From an uncultured Acidimicrobiales bacterium (lineage in GTDB: Bacteria; Actinomycetota; Acidimicrobiia; Acidimicrobiales; SHLQ01), in assembly GCA_938084885.1 (NCBI GenBank), contig CALKGG010000057.1:1-45415 (forward strand): a stretch of 45,415 bases of DNA. The letters run 5' to 3'. The notes below the pieces were generated by a model. That model was not told the DNA's origin. It saw only the letters and a list, made by a program, of their open reading frames with translations, and searched no databases. A program made the position numbers and the translations under genes. Each line of letters begins with the position of its first letter. Within the stretch, counting starts at the first letter, position 1. Positions 1 through 6,758 of this stretch are shown here, in pieces.

Positions 1-29
1 TGAGAGGGCCCCGTTGATTGGTCCAGGGC

Positions 30-890
30 TTATGCGGCTTGTGGTTGTTGTTGGTTGGTCCACTGTAGGTGGAATTCGGTTGGGGTGAGGCCGCCATGTG
101 CGGAGTGGGGCCGGTTGGTGTTGTAGTCGTTGCGCCAGTTCTCGATGATGACTTGGGCTTCGAGTAGCGAATCGAACTGCCACAGGTTCAACAGCTCGTC
201 TCGCATCCGTCCGTTGAAAGACTCGATCCAGGCGTTCTGCCATGGTGACCCGGGGTCGATAAACACCGACCCGGTCGCTGTCGCGTCACACCATTCAGCA
301 ACGGCGAGTGCGGTGAGTTCAGGGCCGTTATCCATCCTGATGAACGCCGGCGCCCGACCACGCTCAGCAACGATCTGGTCGAGCACGATAACGACATCGT
401 CGGCGGTGAACGAGTGATCAACCTCGCAAGCCAACGCGGTGCGATCGAACTCGTCGATCACGTTAAGGATCTTGACCTGGCGTCCATCGATGGTCCGGTC
501 GAACATGAAATCGAGCGCCCAGATCGCGTTCGGTCGGATCGCGCGCATCGCCCCGACATGAGTGCCGATGCCGGTCAGCCGCTTCTTGCGTTTGCGTTGA
601 GGGACCCTCAGGCCCTCTTCTCGCCACAACCGGCGCACCCGTTTGTTGTTGATCTCTCGGCCGTTGCGGCGCAGATGGTTCGCTGCCCGACGCCATCCCC
701 ACCGTGAGCGCTTCTTGGCGAACGCCCGTAACTCGGCACGGATCTGAGCATCATCGGCTGGCGGCGATTTGGGTTGGTGTCGTTGGGTGGACCGGTGCTG
801 GCCGACCACCTTGCAAGCCCGACGTTGCGATACCCCGAACTCGTCCTCAAGCAGCGTCACGGCTTGACGTCGACGGTTCGGGGTCACCAT
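30..890 (-). CDS. IS3-family transposase OrfB (DDE catalytic subunit)
   Basis: The 286-residue protein carries an HTH_21-like N-terminal part followed by an rve integrase core. Catalytic residues are visible as D127 (WALDF), D187 (RMDNGP) and E223 (WIESFNG), with 35 residues between the last two, the D-D(35)E spacing of IS3 transposases. The ATG overlaps the end of orfA in ATGGTGA and has a GGAGG four bases upstream, so it could start by translational coupling; a short A5 run just before it could also support the -1 frameshift usual in this family. It looks intact and is probably functional. Confidence 0.93.
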   Translation of the reverse strand: MVTPNRRRQAVTLLEDEFGVSQRRACKVVGQHRSTQRHQPKSPPADDAQIRAELRAFAKKRSRWGWRRAANHLRRNGREINNKRVRRLWREEGLRVPQRKRKKRLTGIGTHVGAMRAIRPNAIWALDFMFDRTIDGRQVKILNVIDEFDRTALACEVDHSFTADDVVIVLDQIVAERGRAPAFIRMDNGPELTALAVAEWCDATATGSVFIDPGSPWQNAWIESFNGRMRDELLNLWQFDSLLEAQVIIENWRNDYNTNRPHSAHGGLTPTEFHLQWTNQQQPQAA

Positions 891-1165
891 TTTTCCTCCG
901 CAAGCCGTTTCAACATGGCCTTATCAAGTTCGGCCTCGGCCAACAGCTTCTTCAGCTCGGCATTCTCAGACTCAAGGTCCTTGAGCCGCTTCGCGTCTTC
1001 GGCCTTCATTCCGCCGTACTGGGACAGCCATCGTGCCCATGTGGACTCGGCGATCCCGAACTCGCGGCAAACCTCCTCCTCAGTGAGCCCAGAGGCCAGG
1101 AGTTTCTGGCCCTCGGCCAGCTTCTTGATGATCTGTTCTGGTGTGCGTCGACGACGTTTCGCCAT
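884..1165 (-). CDS. IS3-family transposase OrfA (DNA-binding subunit)
   Basis: This 93-residue protein has the HTH of IS3 OrfA: MAKRRRRTPEQIIKKLAEGQ, then a helix-turn-helix (EEEVCREFGIAESTWARW) and a C-terminal leucine-zipper-like helix (LKDLESENAELKKLLAEAEL). OrfA recognises the terminal repeats and in IS3 elements is also made as an OrfAB fusion. It overlaps orfB by 7 bases and ends at TGA immediately after the A5 run. Full family length, no visible damage. Confidence 0.92.
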   Translation of the reverse strand: MAKRRRRTPEQIIKKLAEGQKLLASGLTEEEVCREFGIAESTWARWLSQYGGMKAEDAKRLKDLESENAELKKLLAEAELDKAMLKRLAEEKW

Positions 1166-1368
1166 GACATGGTCCTTTCAACTCCACCCATCATGGCGGA
1201 GCAGGTAAGACCGCATAAGAACCGGACCAATCTCAGGGGCTCATCTCACGGGACCATGTCCCCCAATTCATACTCCACGCATCGATCTCATGATGGGTCG
1301 TGAGCCGGTTCTGTTAGCCGCTCTCGACACGTCCGCATTGCCCACTAGACGACGGCGACCCTTGATCC

Positions 1369-1896
1369 TCAGCAGTTGTTAGCGATTCGCTGTTCTTCCG
1401 ACAGTACGCCAAGTTCACAGGCAGCGCCCGCGACTCCCGCGCCCTCTACCGATGCGAAAGTCCAGGGGCTGATCATCTCGTTGGGATCCTCTGTACAGCC
1501 TGATTCAATGCTGATTGCCACAACGTCGTGCTCAGGGTGGGCCTCAAGAGCGAACACCTCGAAATTCTCGAACAGCGCCTCACCAGATCCGAGAACTTCG
1601 TCGAAGAGAATCGCATCTTCTCGTACTCCGTTGCAGCCTTGCGAGTAGACGCGTCCGTTCAGGAAGAACTCTGCAGCACAGCTGGCATTTTCTGGGCAAG
1701 GAATGTCGGCGACAACTCCCGGAGGCGGTTCAGTGGTGCTGGACACAGGTTCTGGCACATCTTCACTCGTAGCGACAGCAGACGGCTCTGTCGTGGTCGG
1801 TGCGCTGGTTGCAGTTTCTGAGGCCTGGCCGCAAGCAGCCAAAAGGAGAAGGCAACCAAAGGTCAAAACCACGATCTTTGATTGAGGTGTGTCCAT
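1369..1896 (-). CDS. Putative secreted lipoprotein of unknown function
   Basis: A 175-residue protein with a short signal peptide and lipobox (LLLLAAC, Cys about residue 22), followed by a Thr/Ser/Pro-rich linker to about residue 65 and a compact domain with six cysteines (for example DIPCPENASC, SQGC, ESGC, AACEL and the final C), suggesting disulfides outside the cell. An AGGA about ten bases before the ATG supports the start. I do not recognise the domain. It sits just inside the accessory region next to the IS element, with GC content at third positions lower than in the core genes further on. Confidence 0.7.
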   Translation of the reverse strand: MDTPQSKIVVLTFGCLLLLAACGQASETATSAPTTTEPSAVATSEDVPEPVSSTTEPPPGVVADIPCPENASCAAEFFLNGRVYSQGCNGVREDAILFDEVLGSGEALFENFEVFALEAHPEHDVVAISIESGCTEDPNEMISPWTFASVEGAGVAGAACELGVLSEEQRIANNC

Positions 1897-1992
1897 ACAG
1901 GGATTCCTATCTGGGGTCGGCGAGCAAGTTCTTGTCGAGTTATACGGACGAGTTGCAGCAAAGTTCCCGAGAAACCCCGAGGCTCGCCGCCC

Positions 1993-2637
1993 CTAATAGG
2001 CAGCCGCGAACTCCGTTTTGTCAGCAGACTGCAGGGTTCTCATGTATGACGTCCCCTTGGGTAACGTCGAACACATGGTCGGGCGCGAGGTTCCAGAGCA
2101 ACCAGAAGTGATGTGAGCGAACCCTGCAGCGTGACCAAACTCGTGAACGAGCAGGGACCGAAGGTCGTGGCTACCTGACGGGACTGAAGTTGAGGAACTC
2201 ATATGCCAGGTCCTACCTGTCCGATCGACGGTAATTGTACTCGTGACGATTGTCGTACTGGTCGCACAGGTGCTCTCGAGTCCCAGAGGAGAAATTGCGC
2301 CAGTTCCCACCCAGATTTCGCCGGACGGCACCGTAGTGCAGCCGCCCCAAGTTGTGACGCTTTGGTCGTAGCCTCCCCAGTTGAAATCGAACCAAGCTCC
2401 AGAGGTGTTGTCCCAGGGGTTGTCTGCGGATTGTACGGAAGAGTTGAATGAGCTGTTTCTGAATCCGGCGTGACGATGACCGATGTTGAAGGTAGCGTCA
2501 GCATCCCAGGTCTTTGCGAAGAACGACGAGCTGGCTTGCGCAGGCGTGATGTTCATTGAAATCATGAAGACGATCGCGAACAGCATCGTGGCCCAAAAGG
2601 CTATCGTTCGAGAGCTATAGGTGTAGCTGTCCATCAT
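1993..2637 (-). CDS. Secreted matrixin-like zinc metalloprotease
   Basis: A signal peptide or membrane anchor (AFWATMLFAIVFMISMNITPAQA region) is followed by a domain ending in HEFGHAAGFAH, the HExxHxxGxxH zinc site of metzincins (His about 165, 169 and 175 from the chosen start, Glu166), and a downstream PTMC that fits the Met-turn. Fold and spacing resemble small matrixin-type peptidases. The chosen ATG at 2637 overlaps the stop of the preceding small gene in ATGATGG, with a GAGGAAG ribosome site, so the two are probably translationally coupled. A longer frame reaching 2724 exists but would lie inside that gene. Substrate unknown; a bacterial predation, nutrition or immunity-related role is only a guess. 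Confidence 0.8.
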   Translation of the reverse strand: MMDSYTYSSRTIAFWATMLFAIVFMISMNITPAQASSSFFAKTWDADATFNIGHRHAGFRNSSFNSSVQSADNPWDNTSGAWFDFNWGGYDQSVTTWGGCTTVPSGEIWVGTGAISPLGLESTCATSTTIVTSTITVDRTGRTWHMSSSTSVPSGSHDLRSLLVHEFGHAAGFAHITSGCSGTSRPTMCSTLPKGTSYMRTLQSADKTEFAAAY

Positions 2638-2879
2638 CGCTCTTCCTCGAATTCTTCGTTGTCTAGAATTTGCATGTTGACTTCCATCATCGCCTGCCTG
2701 TCGGTTGTAATCGTCTCTACACATCGATGTGACTCTTCAATAAAGTGCAAACCATCTTCCTCATGCACGACTATTCGTGACTCGAGGACGCCGTTGTCAG
2801 CCATCTGATCGAAAAAGACGAGATGGGGATCGTTAGAGGCTTGCTGTCTTCCGGGGTTGAAGTTTAGCGAGGGTGCCAT
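2634..2879 (-). CDS. Small acidic hypothetical protein coupled to the protease gene
   Basis: An 81-residue acidic product ending EEFEEER, with no recognisable domain. Its stop overlaps the ATG of the metalloprotease gene. Upstream of its ATG the same frame stays open to about 3117 and reads as plausible protein (YRADVRQLAREFIEIQ and onward), but it contains no ATG, GTG or TTG, only CTG codons. The gene may therefore be the 3' part of a longer gene whose 5' end was lost when the oppositely oriented toxin cassette arrived. It could act as a chaperone or propeptide-like partner of the protease, but nothing shows this directly. Confidence 0.5.
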   Translation of the reverse strand: MAPSLNFNPGRQQASNDPHLVFFDQMADNGVLESRIVVHEEDGLHFIEESHRCVETITTDRQAMMEVNMQILDNEEFEEER

Positions 2880-3079
2880 GATCTCTCGGAGCTGTCTCCC
2901 GAGAGCCTGAGCATCAACTTGTCCCCGAGTATCTCGACGTGTATCCGTCTGGATCTCGATGAACTCACGCGCTAATTGCCGTACGTCAGCTCTGTAGGCA
3001 GCGACTGCACGGCCGGGAGAGGTGTGCCCCTCATCGTCCTCGGCGTAGGTGAAGTGATGCGGTCGACGGTGCAGCAGAT

Positions 3080-3763
3080 TTGTGCCGTTCGAACAGTTTC
3101 GTGCCCGGCACCGGAGTGCTCATGGCCGATGGCACGACCAAGCCTATCGAGGACATCGAGGTTGGTGACTGGGTGTGGGCTACCGACCCTGAAACCGGAG
3201 AGACCGGCCCGCGCCAGGTCGTGGACTCGATCGTTGGCGATGGGGAGAAGCAGCTCGTTGACATCGGGGTTGGTGGCGACGTACTGACGGCGACGGATCG
3301 TCATCCGTTCTGGGTCGATAACGAAGGGCGTTGGGTCGACGCTGGTGCTCTCGAACCGGGTGATCGACTGTTGTTGGCTGATGGGTCCTCGGCGGCCGTG
3401 ATGGGGGTGGACGATCGGGTTGAGGTTGTGCGGGTTCACAATCTCACCGTGGAAGGAATCCACACCTACTTCGTCGAGGCAGGTGGCGCCGCTGTTCTCG
3501 TTCATAACTGTCGTCGTCCTGTGAGTGCGACGCGGCAGCAGGCCGTTGACAATGCGACCGACTCGTCGGGCGTGCTGCGGTGTACCTACTGCGATGACCC
3601 GCTCACGACGTCGCCGGGCTCTGGGAGTTCTCTCGAGTTCGATCACGTGGTGCCCTATGTGGATGGGGGTGGTCGCGGGATCGACAACATCGTCGCATCG
3701 TGTCGGACGTGCAATCGTTCGAAGGGTGCCAACGATCTCGCTGACTGGCTTGCGGACTTGTAG
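3080..3763 (+). CDS. 5'-truncated polymorphic toxin tip: Hint autoprotease plus HNH nuclease
   Basis: Residues 1-140 form a pretoxin Hint domain: Cys near the start (LCRSNSFVPGTG), VLMADGTTKPIEDIEVGD, TDRHPFW and the terminal VLVHNC where such domains cleave. Residues 150-227 form an HNH nuclease: CTYC, EFDHVVPYVDGG, then DNIV and CRTCNRSKG, giving the two zinc-binding Cys pairs and the DH/N core. In full toxins this tip follows a long RHS, adhesin or secreted N-terminal part. Here the frame is closed by TGA at 3050 and the only nearby start is TTG, so the delivery portion is missing. No immunity gene lies downstream on the same strand. It is probably a displaced orphan cassette, and may be silent. 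Confidence 0.82.
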   Translation: MCRSNSFVPGTGVLMADGTTKPIEDIEVGDWVWATDPETGETGPRQVVDSIVGDGEKQLVDIGVGGDVLTATDRHPFWVDNEGRWVDAGALEPGDRLLLADGSSAAVMGVDDRVEVVRVHNLTVEGIHTYFVEAGGAAVLVHNCRRPVSATRQQAVDNATDSSGVLRCTYCDDPLTTSPGSGSSLEFDHVVPYVDGGGRGIDNIVASCRTCNRSKGANDLADWLADL

Positions 3764-3784
3764 GTCGTTGGTCGCGGTCGCCAG

Positions 3785-4264
3785 CTACATGCTTGCTGCG
3801 AGAGTGCTAAGAACGAGTTCGTGCGGCCATGTCCCGTCGAGTATCTCGTTCATCTTTGGATCAGAGCTGGTGATGACGTAGGGCAATTCGTCGATCTGTC
3901 GGGTCTCTGCTCGTACTGGAAGGCCAGCTGCTTCGGGCCATGGGGGCAGGGCGTTGGCGAGCAGTCCCGAGCAGCTGAACGATCCGTAAGCGGGCGTGTT
4001 CCATATCCGGGCGGCGGCCTCCATCGTTGGACGGTCTACGGCTAACCAGACACCGAACATGAGCGTGTGGTGTTCCGTGAGGTGAATTGGAACGAGCGCT
4101 CGCATGAAGAAGCGATCAGGCTTGACGTGCAGGAAGGTATCGAGACGCGATGTCTTCTCCGTCAGCTCTTGGGCAGTCCAGTCGGCGAGTTCATCGGGGA
4201 GTCGGAAGTTGATGTCACGATCGTGATCTGCGAGCGGCCATGGGCATTGTGGGCATCGATTCAT
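3785..4264 (-). CDS. DUF2199-type protein
   Basis: This 159-residue protein starts with a Cys pair (CPQCPWPLADHD) and then matches my memory of the DUF2199 pattern: FFMRALVPIHL, a GVWLAV strand, a W-x-x-P segment, GSFSCSGLLANALPPWP, and a C-terminal helix region ending near ILDGTWPHELVLSTLAA. The function of DUF2199 is unknown to me. The ATG overlaps the stop of the XRE gene by four bases (ATGA), so the two form a bicistron. It converges on the toxin tip, which makes it a poor candidate for the cognate immunity protein, though this cannot be excluded. Confidence 0.68.
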   Translation of the reverse strand: MNRCPQCPWPLADHDRDINFRLPDELADWTAQELTEKTSRLDTFLHVKPDRFFMRALVPIHLTEHHTLMFGVWLAVDRPTMEAAARIWNTPAYGSFSCSGLLANALPPWPEAAGLPVRAETRQIDELPYVITSSDPKMNEILDGTWPHELVLSTLAASM

Positions 4265-4599
4265 GATGCGTTGGTCCAGCGGCGGGTGTCGTGGCGCAGG
4301 AGGATGGCTTCGATGATGCTGCGAATGGTGGTTTGGTCGTTTTCGTCGAGGTGGTTGATGGCTTCGAGGTGGAGTTTTAGGTCGTTGGTGGGGCCTCGTT
4401 CGTCGTGGTCGAAGAGGAGCGAGTCTGCGCTGGTATTGAGGGCGAGTGCGAGGTTGCGTAGGACGTCGAGGGTGGGGGTGGATGTGCCGGCTTCGTAGCG
4501 GCGGATTTGGGTGACATGGGTGTTTGCGCGTTCGGCGAGGGTCGCTTGGGTGAGGTTGCGTTCTTTGCGGTGGTGTGCGAGTCGGTCGGCGAAGGCCAT
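4261..4599 (-). CDS. XRE-family transcriptional regulator
   Basis: From the ATG at 4599 the product is 112 residues, with a Cro/C1-type helix-turn-helix at residues 5-60 (ADRLAHHRKERNLTQATLAE, THVTQIRRYEAG, TLDVLRNLALALNTSADSLLF) and a C-terminal helical extension that may dimerise. The open frame runs to 4812, but that part crosses the palindrome at 4672-4685 and reads as low-quality protein, so the shorter form is preferred. It overlaps the DUF2199 gene by four bases. Autoregulation through the palindrome about 75 bases upstream is likely. Confidence 0.82.
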   Translation of the reverse strand: MAFADRLAHHRKERNLTQATLAERANTHVTQIRRYEAGTSTPTLDVLRNLALALNTSADSLLFDHDERGPTNDLKLHLEAINHLDENDQTTIRSIIEAILLRHDTRRWTNAS

Positions 4600-4671
4600 G
4601 GCGTCTACCAGGGGGTTGGGTGTTGTGTTGTGACCATAGGTGGGCCTTTCTGAGCGGAATCCTTGGATAGC

Positions 4672-4685
4672 TAGATAGCTATCTA
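4672..4685. promoter_or_regulatory. Palindromic operator candidate upstream of the XRE gene
   Basis: TAGATAGCTATCTA is a perfect 14-bp palindrome, within a stretch where GATAG and CTAG motifs recur (4667-4700). It lies between the XRE gene and the divergent small ORF. Size and position fit a dimeric Cro/C1-type repressor site, probably for the adjacent regulator; this is inference. Confidence 0.55.
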
Positions 4686-5107
4686 TGATAGAGCTTGCTA
4701 GAGTCCCACCTGACCTGCGTTTTCCCTTCCCAGTAGAGCTCCAAAGCTGTGTCGACGGAGACTGCGATGTGCCGATCTCGGTTGGAAACGTTCTATGGTT
4801 GGACAGCGACAATCTTCTTGTCCCCGGACCGGTTCAGGTAGTGGAAGTTCACGAGCATGGTTGGAAGTTTGTGGCAATCGAAGGGCATATTGCCGAGGGC
4901 GGAACGGTCGAGTTCTACATTGCTCCGGGCGCTTACGCCGAGACAGAAAACGTCCACTTGACCGTTCTTGCGACCGGGGTGGAGGGTACTCTAGAGGCGG
5001 CGAACCTCACCCTGGCCGAAGCTTCTGGAAGGTTCCTCTGGTCTCAGATGGCCGCATCAATTTCCTGTGAAGCGCGGCGAGCTCAGAATAGCGTTGTGCG
5101 ATGTTGA
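4685..5107 (+). CDS. Hypothetical protein, possibly a gene fragment
   Basis: An open frame of 140 residues. The central part (HGWKFVAIEGHIAEGGTVEF and HLTVLATGVEGTLEAAN) reads like alternating beta strands, and FLWSQMAASI resembles the end of a domain. I do not recognise a family with confidence. The first ATG is the last base of the palindrome plus two, so the true start may be further downstream. Third-position GC is lower than in the core genes. It overlaps the next small membrane ORF by 7 bases, which supports both being real, but each could be a relic in this decayed stretch. Confidence 0.4.
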   Translation: MIELARVPPDLRFPFPVELQSCVDGDCDVPISVGNVLWLDSDNLLVPGPVQVVEVHEHGWKFVAIEGHIAEGGTVEFYIAPGAYAETENVHLTVLATGVEGTLEAANLTLAEASGRFLWSQMAASISCEARRAQNSVVRC

Positions 5108-5364
5108 GCCGCGTGTTGTCGGTGACGTTATTCACTCTGCAGGGTGTCAGAACTTTGGCAATCTCGACAACGATTTTCTCGACTACAGCAAATACGTCCG
5201 CCAAGAGTTCGTTAGCGTCCCTTGCGGTGTTCCCGCTTCTCCTCGTATCAATTTTCGTGTTCGAGTGGTTCCGCAAGGGTTGGCAGTCCAACGGCTATGT
5301 TCCGGTGCTTATTGGGAGCATCCTTTCACATACTTGGCTGATGTTCGTGTTTGGGTTCGGCTAG
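5101..5364 (+). CDS. Small hypothetical membrane protein
   Basis: This 87-residue frame contains two clear hydrophobic segments (LASLAVFPLLLVSIFVFEWF and VPVLIGSILSHTWLMFVFGF) and a weaker one near the N-terminus. The ATG overlaps the preceding frame in ATGTTGA, consistent with translational coupling. No family is recognised. It is followed directly by insertion-sequence relics, so it may be truncated. Confidence 0.4.
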   Translation: MLSRVLSVTLFTLQGVRTLAISTTIFSTTANTSAKSSLASLAVFPLLLVSIFVFEWFRKGWQSNGYVPVLIGSILSHTWLMFVFGFG

Positions 5365-5400
5365 CAACGTTGGGCTGATACTTGCAGGAATGAGGAGGCT

Positions 5401-5470
5401 GTTAGGGCCCCGTTTGTTGTGCCAGTTGCCGCGAGCCGTTGAGATTGGACCAGATAACGGGGCCCTTTCA
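5401..5470. mobile_element. Miniature remnant with IS3-like ends
   Basis: A 66-bp unit bounded by perfect 11-bp inverted repeats AGGGCCCCGTT (5404-5414) and AACGGGGCCCT (5456-5466). The inner parts also resemble ends of the IS at position 1: GATTGGACCAG is close to the complement of its GGTCCAATC end. It looks like an internally deleted IS or MITE. The hairpin could also stop transcription, although no long T run follows. Confidence 0.55.
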
Positions 5471-5650
5471 CGAGGACTTCATTTAGGATGACACTTATGT
5501 GGATGAAGGCTCGGCAACGTTCATGGTCTCGAATATTGCGGGCAATCTCGCAGTGCTACCGGTAGACGTGAACCCTGCCGGGCGGTTCTACGCAGCGTCG
5601 ACTAACACTTTGAATGCGGGTGTGGATTGCGTCCAGTTCGCTGGTGGTGG

Positions 5651-5740
5651 TGAGAGGGTCCCGTTTGTTGAGCCAGTTGTTGGGCCGGTCTCGGGCGACG
5701 CACTACCGACGGCGTCAACCGCCACCCGACCCGGTCCCCC
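5651..5740 (+). mobile_element. IS3-family 5' remnant
   Basis: TGAGAGGGTCCCGTTTGTTG at 5651 closely matches both the left end of the IS at position 1 and the left arm at 5401. It is followed in one frame by LLGRSRATHYRRRQPPPDPV, the type of sequence found near the start of IS3 OrfB proteins. The frame is lost at about 5740, where similarity switches to an IstB-like sequence in another frame. This is a decayed composite of two element types. Confidence 0.55.
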
Positions 5741-5970
5741 TCCTGGGGCGAGATATTCGACGACACCACCATCGCCGCAGCCATGCTCGACAGACTCCTC
5801 CACCGCAGCGTCGTATTCAACATCACCTGCGACAGCTACCGGATGCGAGCCCACCAAGCACGCAACAAACAATCACAACCAAGGGAAACAACGAGAATTC
5901 ACAACACCACAGGGTGAGGAATTTCGATGAGCAACCCTGGGGAATTTCAGCGAGCGGCGTCAATCAACAC
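5702..5970 (+). pseudogene. C-terminal fragment of an IS21-family IstB ATPase
   Basis: In the frame ending at TGA 5915-5917 the translation includes SWGEIFDDTTIAAAMLDRLL and continues HRSVVFNITCDSYRMRAHQA, the usual C-terminus of IstB helper ATPases (W-G-x-I-F, MLDRLLH, DSYRMR). The AAA+ core with Walker motifs is absent. Bases after the stop (GGAATTTCGATGAGC, then GGGGAATTTCAGCGAGC) look like the untranslated right end of an IS21 element. The fragment is non-functional, and is fused at about 5740 to the IS3 remnant. Confidence 0.65.
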
Positions 5971-6030
5971 GAACGGTACGGGTCCAAATCGCAATCGGCC
6001 AAAACCGGGCATGACGAAGTGAGATCGTCG

Positions 6031-6411
6031 TTACGTGGCGATTGTGTAGGTGACGCCTACGATTTCGGCGAGCGGTCCAATGTCATCGGGGTCGTAGGTG
6101 ATGACGGTACTGCCAGTCTGTTTGGCTGCGATGACGAGTGACGCGTCAACAACATCAGACTTTCCAGCGGCTCCTAAGAGCCTGCCCACCGGCCTGCCGT
6201 CGCCGATGTCATCTATGTCCAACAGGTTGAGTAGTCGGGCGATGTCAGGGTTGCCTTTACCGCGCCATACTTGGGCGATCACTGCCTGTGTAGTCCGTTG
6301 GGGGCTTGCTGCCTGTCCAAGTTTCGTGATGAGGCCTTTGAGGAACGTCCGGTCCCGTTCGGCTTCTATGAACACTCCAGCGTCCAGCATGTATCGCTTT
6401 TCCGGGTCCAT
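6031..6411 (-). CDS. vapC: VapC-family PIN-domain ribonuclease toxin
   Basis: A 126-residue PIN domain. Visible acidic residues are D10 (MLDAGVFIEAE), D86/D89 (SDVVDASLV) and D107 (TYDPDD), with the QAVIAQVWR segment typical of one actinobacterial VapC subgroup. VapC toxins cleave tRNA or rRNA in the presence of Mg2+ and are held inactive by VapB. The ATG shares one base with the stop of the antitoxin gene (TAATG), so translation is coupled. Full length; no damage is seen. Its RNA target cannot be read from sequence. Confidence 0.87.
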   Translation of the reverse strand: MDPEKRYMLDAGVFIEAERDRTFLKGLITKLGQAASPQRTTQAVIAQVWRGKGNPDIARLLNLLDIDDIGDGRPVGRLLGAAGKSDVVDASLVIAAKQTGSTVITYDPDDIGPLAEIVGVTYTIAT

Positions 6412-6644
6412 TAGCTGAACATTCGGTCAAGGCGTTCTTGGGTTTCGGTGTCTGGGTCTGGGACGCCTTCGGCTTCGAGGTCGGCGATGAAACTGGCGCA
6501 CGCTTGCTTGTATTGAAGTTCTAGCGCGGCGAGCTGAATCCCGCGGCGGAGTACGTCGCTGGTGGAGCCGTAGTGCTTGGTGAGAAGCGCGAGAGCTTCT
6601 TGGCTTGTTTCGTCAGGCCGGAAAGAGATGTGTGTTTGAGCCAT
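6411..6644 (-). CDS. vapB: Antitoxin of the VapBC pair (ribbon-helix-helix type)
   Basis: From ATG 6644 the product has 77 residues: a short beta strand (MAQTHISFRPDE) followed by two helices (SQEALALLTKHYG, TSDVLRRGIQLAAL), matching a ribbon-helix-helix DNA-binding fold, and an acidic C-terminal tail (DPDTETQERLDRMF) suited to wrapping the toxin. An upstream ATG at 6671 exists, but the strand-forming MAQTHISF start is more typical. Two short palindromes upstream are probable sites of autorepression. It immediately precedes vapC. Confidence 0.82.
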   Translation of the reverse strand: MAQTHISFRPDETSQEALALLTKHYGSTSDVLRRGIQLAALELQYKQACASFIADLEAEGVPDPDTETQERLDRMFS

Positions 6645-6654
6645 AACCGCATTG

Positions 6655-6692
6655 TACGGACCGTAGCACAAAAAGCCATTTTTGTATTACAA
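6655..6692. promoter_or_regulatory. Twin palindromes upstream of vapBC
   Basis: TACGGACCGTA (6655-6665) and TTGTATTACAA (6682-6692) are each 5-bp inverted repeats around one central base, with centres 27 bp apart. They lie 10-50 bases upstream of the antitoxin ATG, the usual place for VapBC-complex operators. A minus-strand TACAAT (6656-6651) could serve as the -10 box. Confidence 0.45.
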
Positions 6693-6758
6693 GGTGATCT
6701 CGGGGTCTGCCCGGCAAATGGACAAGATGTTGCGCCCTTGTTCAACACAGAGTGGCGA

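Larger units (their letters stand above)
1..1248 (-). mobile_element. Complete IS3-family insertion sequence
   Basis: The element holds two overlapping transposase frames on the minus strand, flanked by imperfect terminal inverted repeats. The left end begins TGAGAGGGCCCCGTTGATTG at base 1. The right end, read inward from 1248 on the minus strand, begins TGAGATGAGCCCCTGAGATT, and both continue into GGTCC. Terminal TGA/TCA and the orfA/orfB layout are typical of IS3 elements. The left flank lies outside the window, so a target-site duplication cannot be checked. The window starts exactly on the element boundary, which may mean the contig was broken at a repeated IS copy. Confidence 0.9.

Noticed and set aside
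3785-4264. DUF2199 gene as the immunity gene of the HNH toxin tip
   Set aside because: It is on the opposite strand, converges with the toxin and is coupled to its own XRE regulator; immunity genes normally follow the toxin on the same strand.
5499-6141. Frames of 143 and 175 residues on the plus strand
   Set aside because: They cross the junction of the IS3 and IS21 remnants and are made of fragments in different frames, not a single gene.
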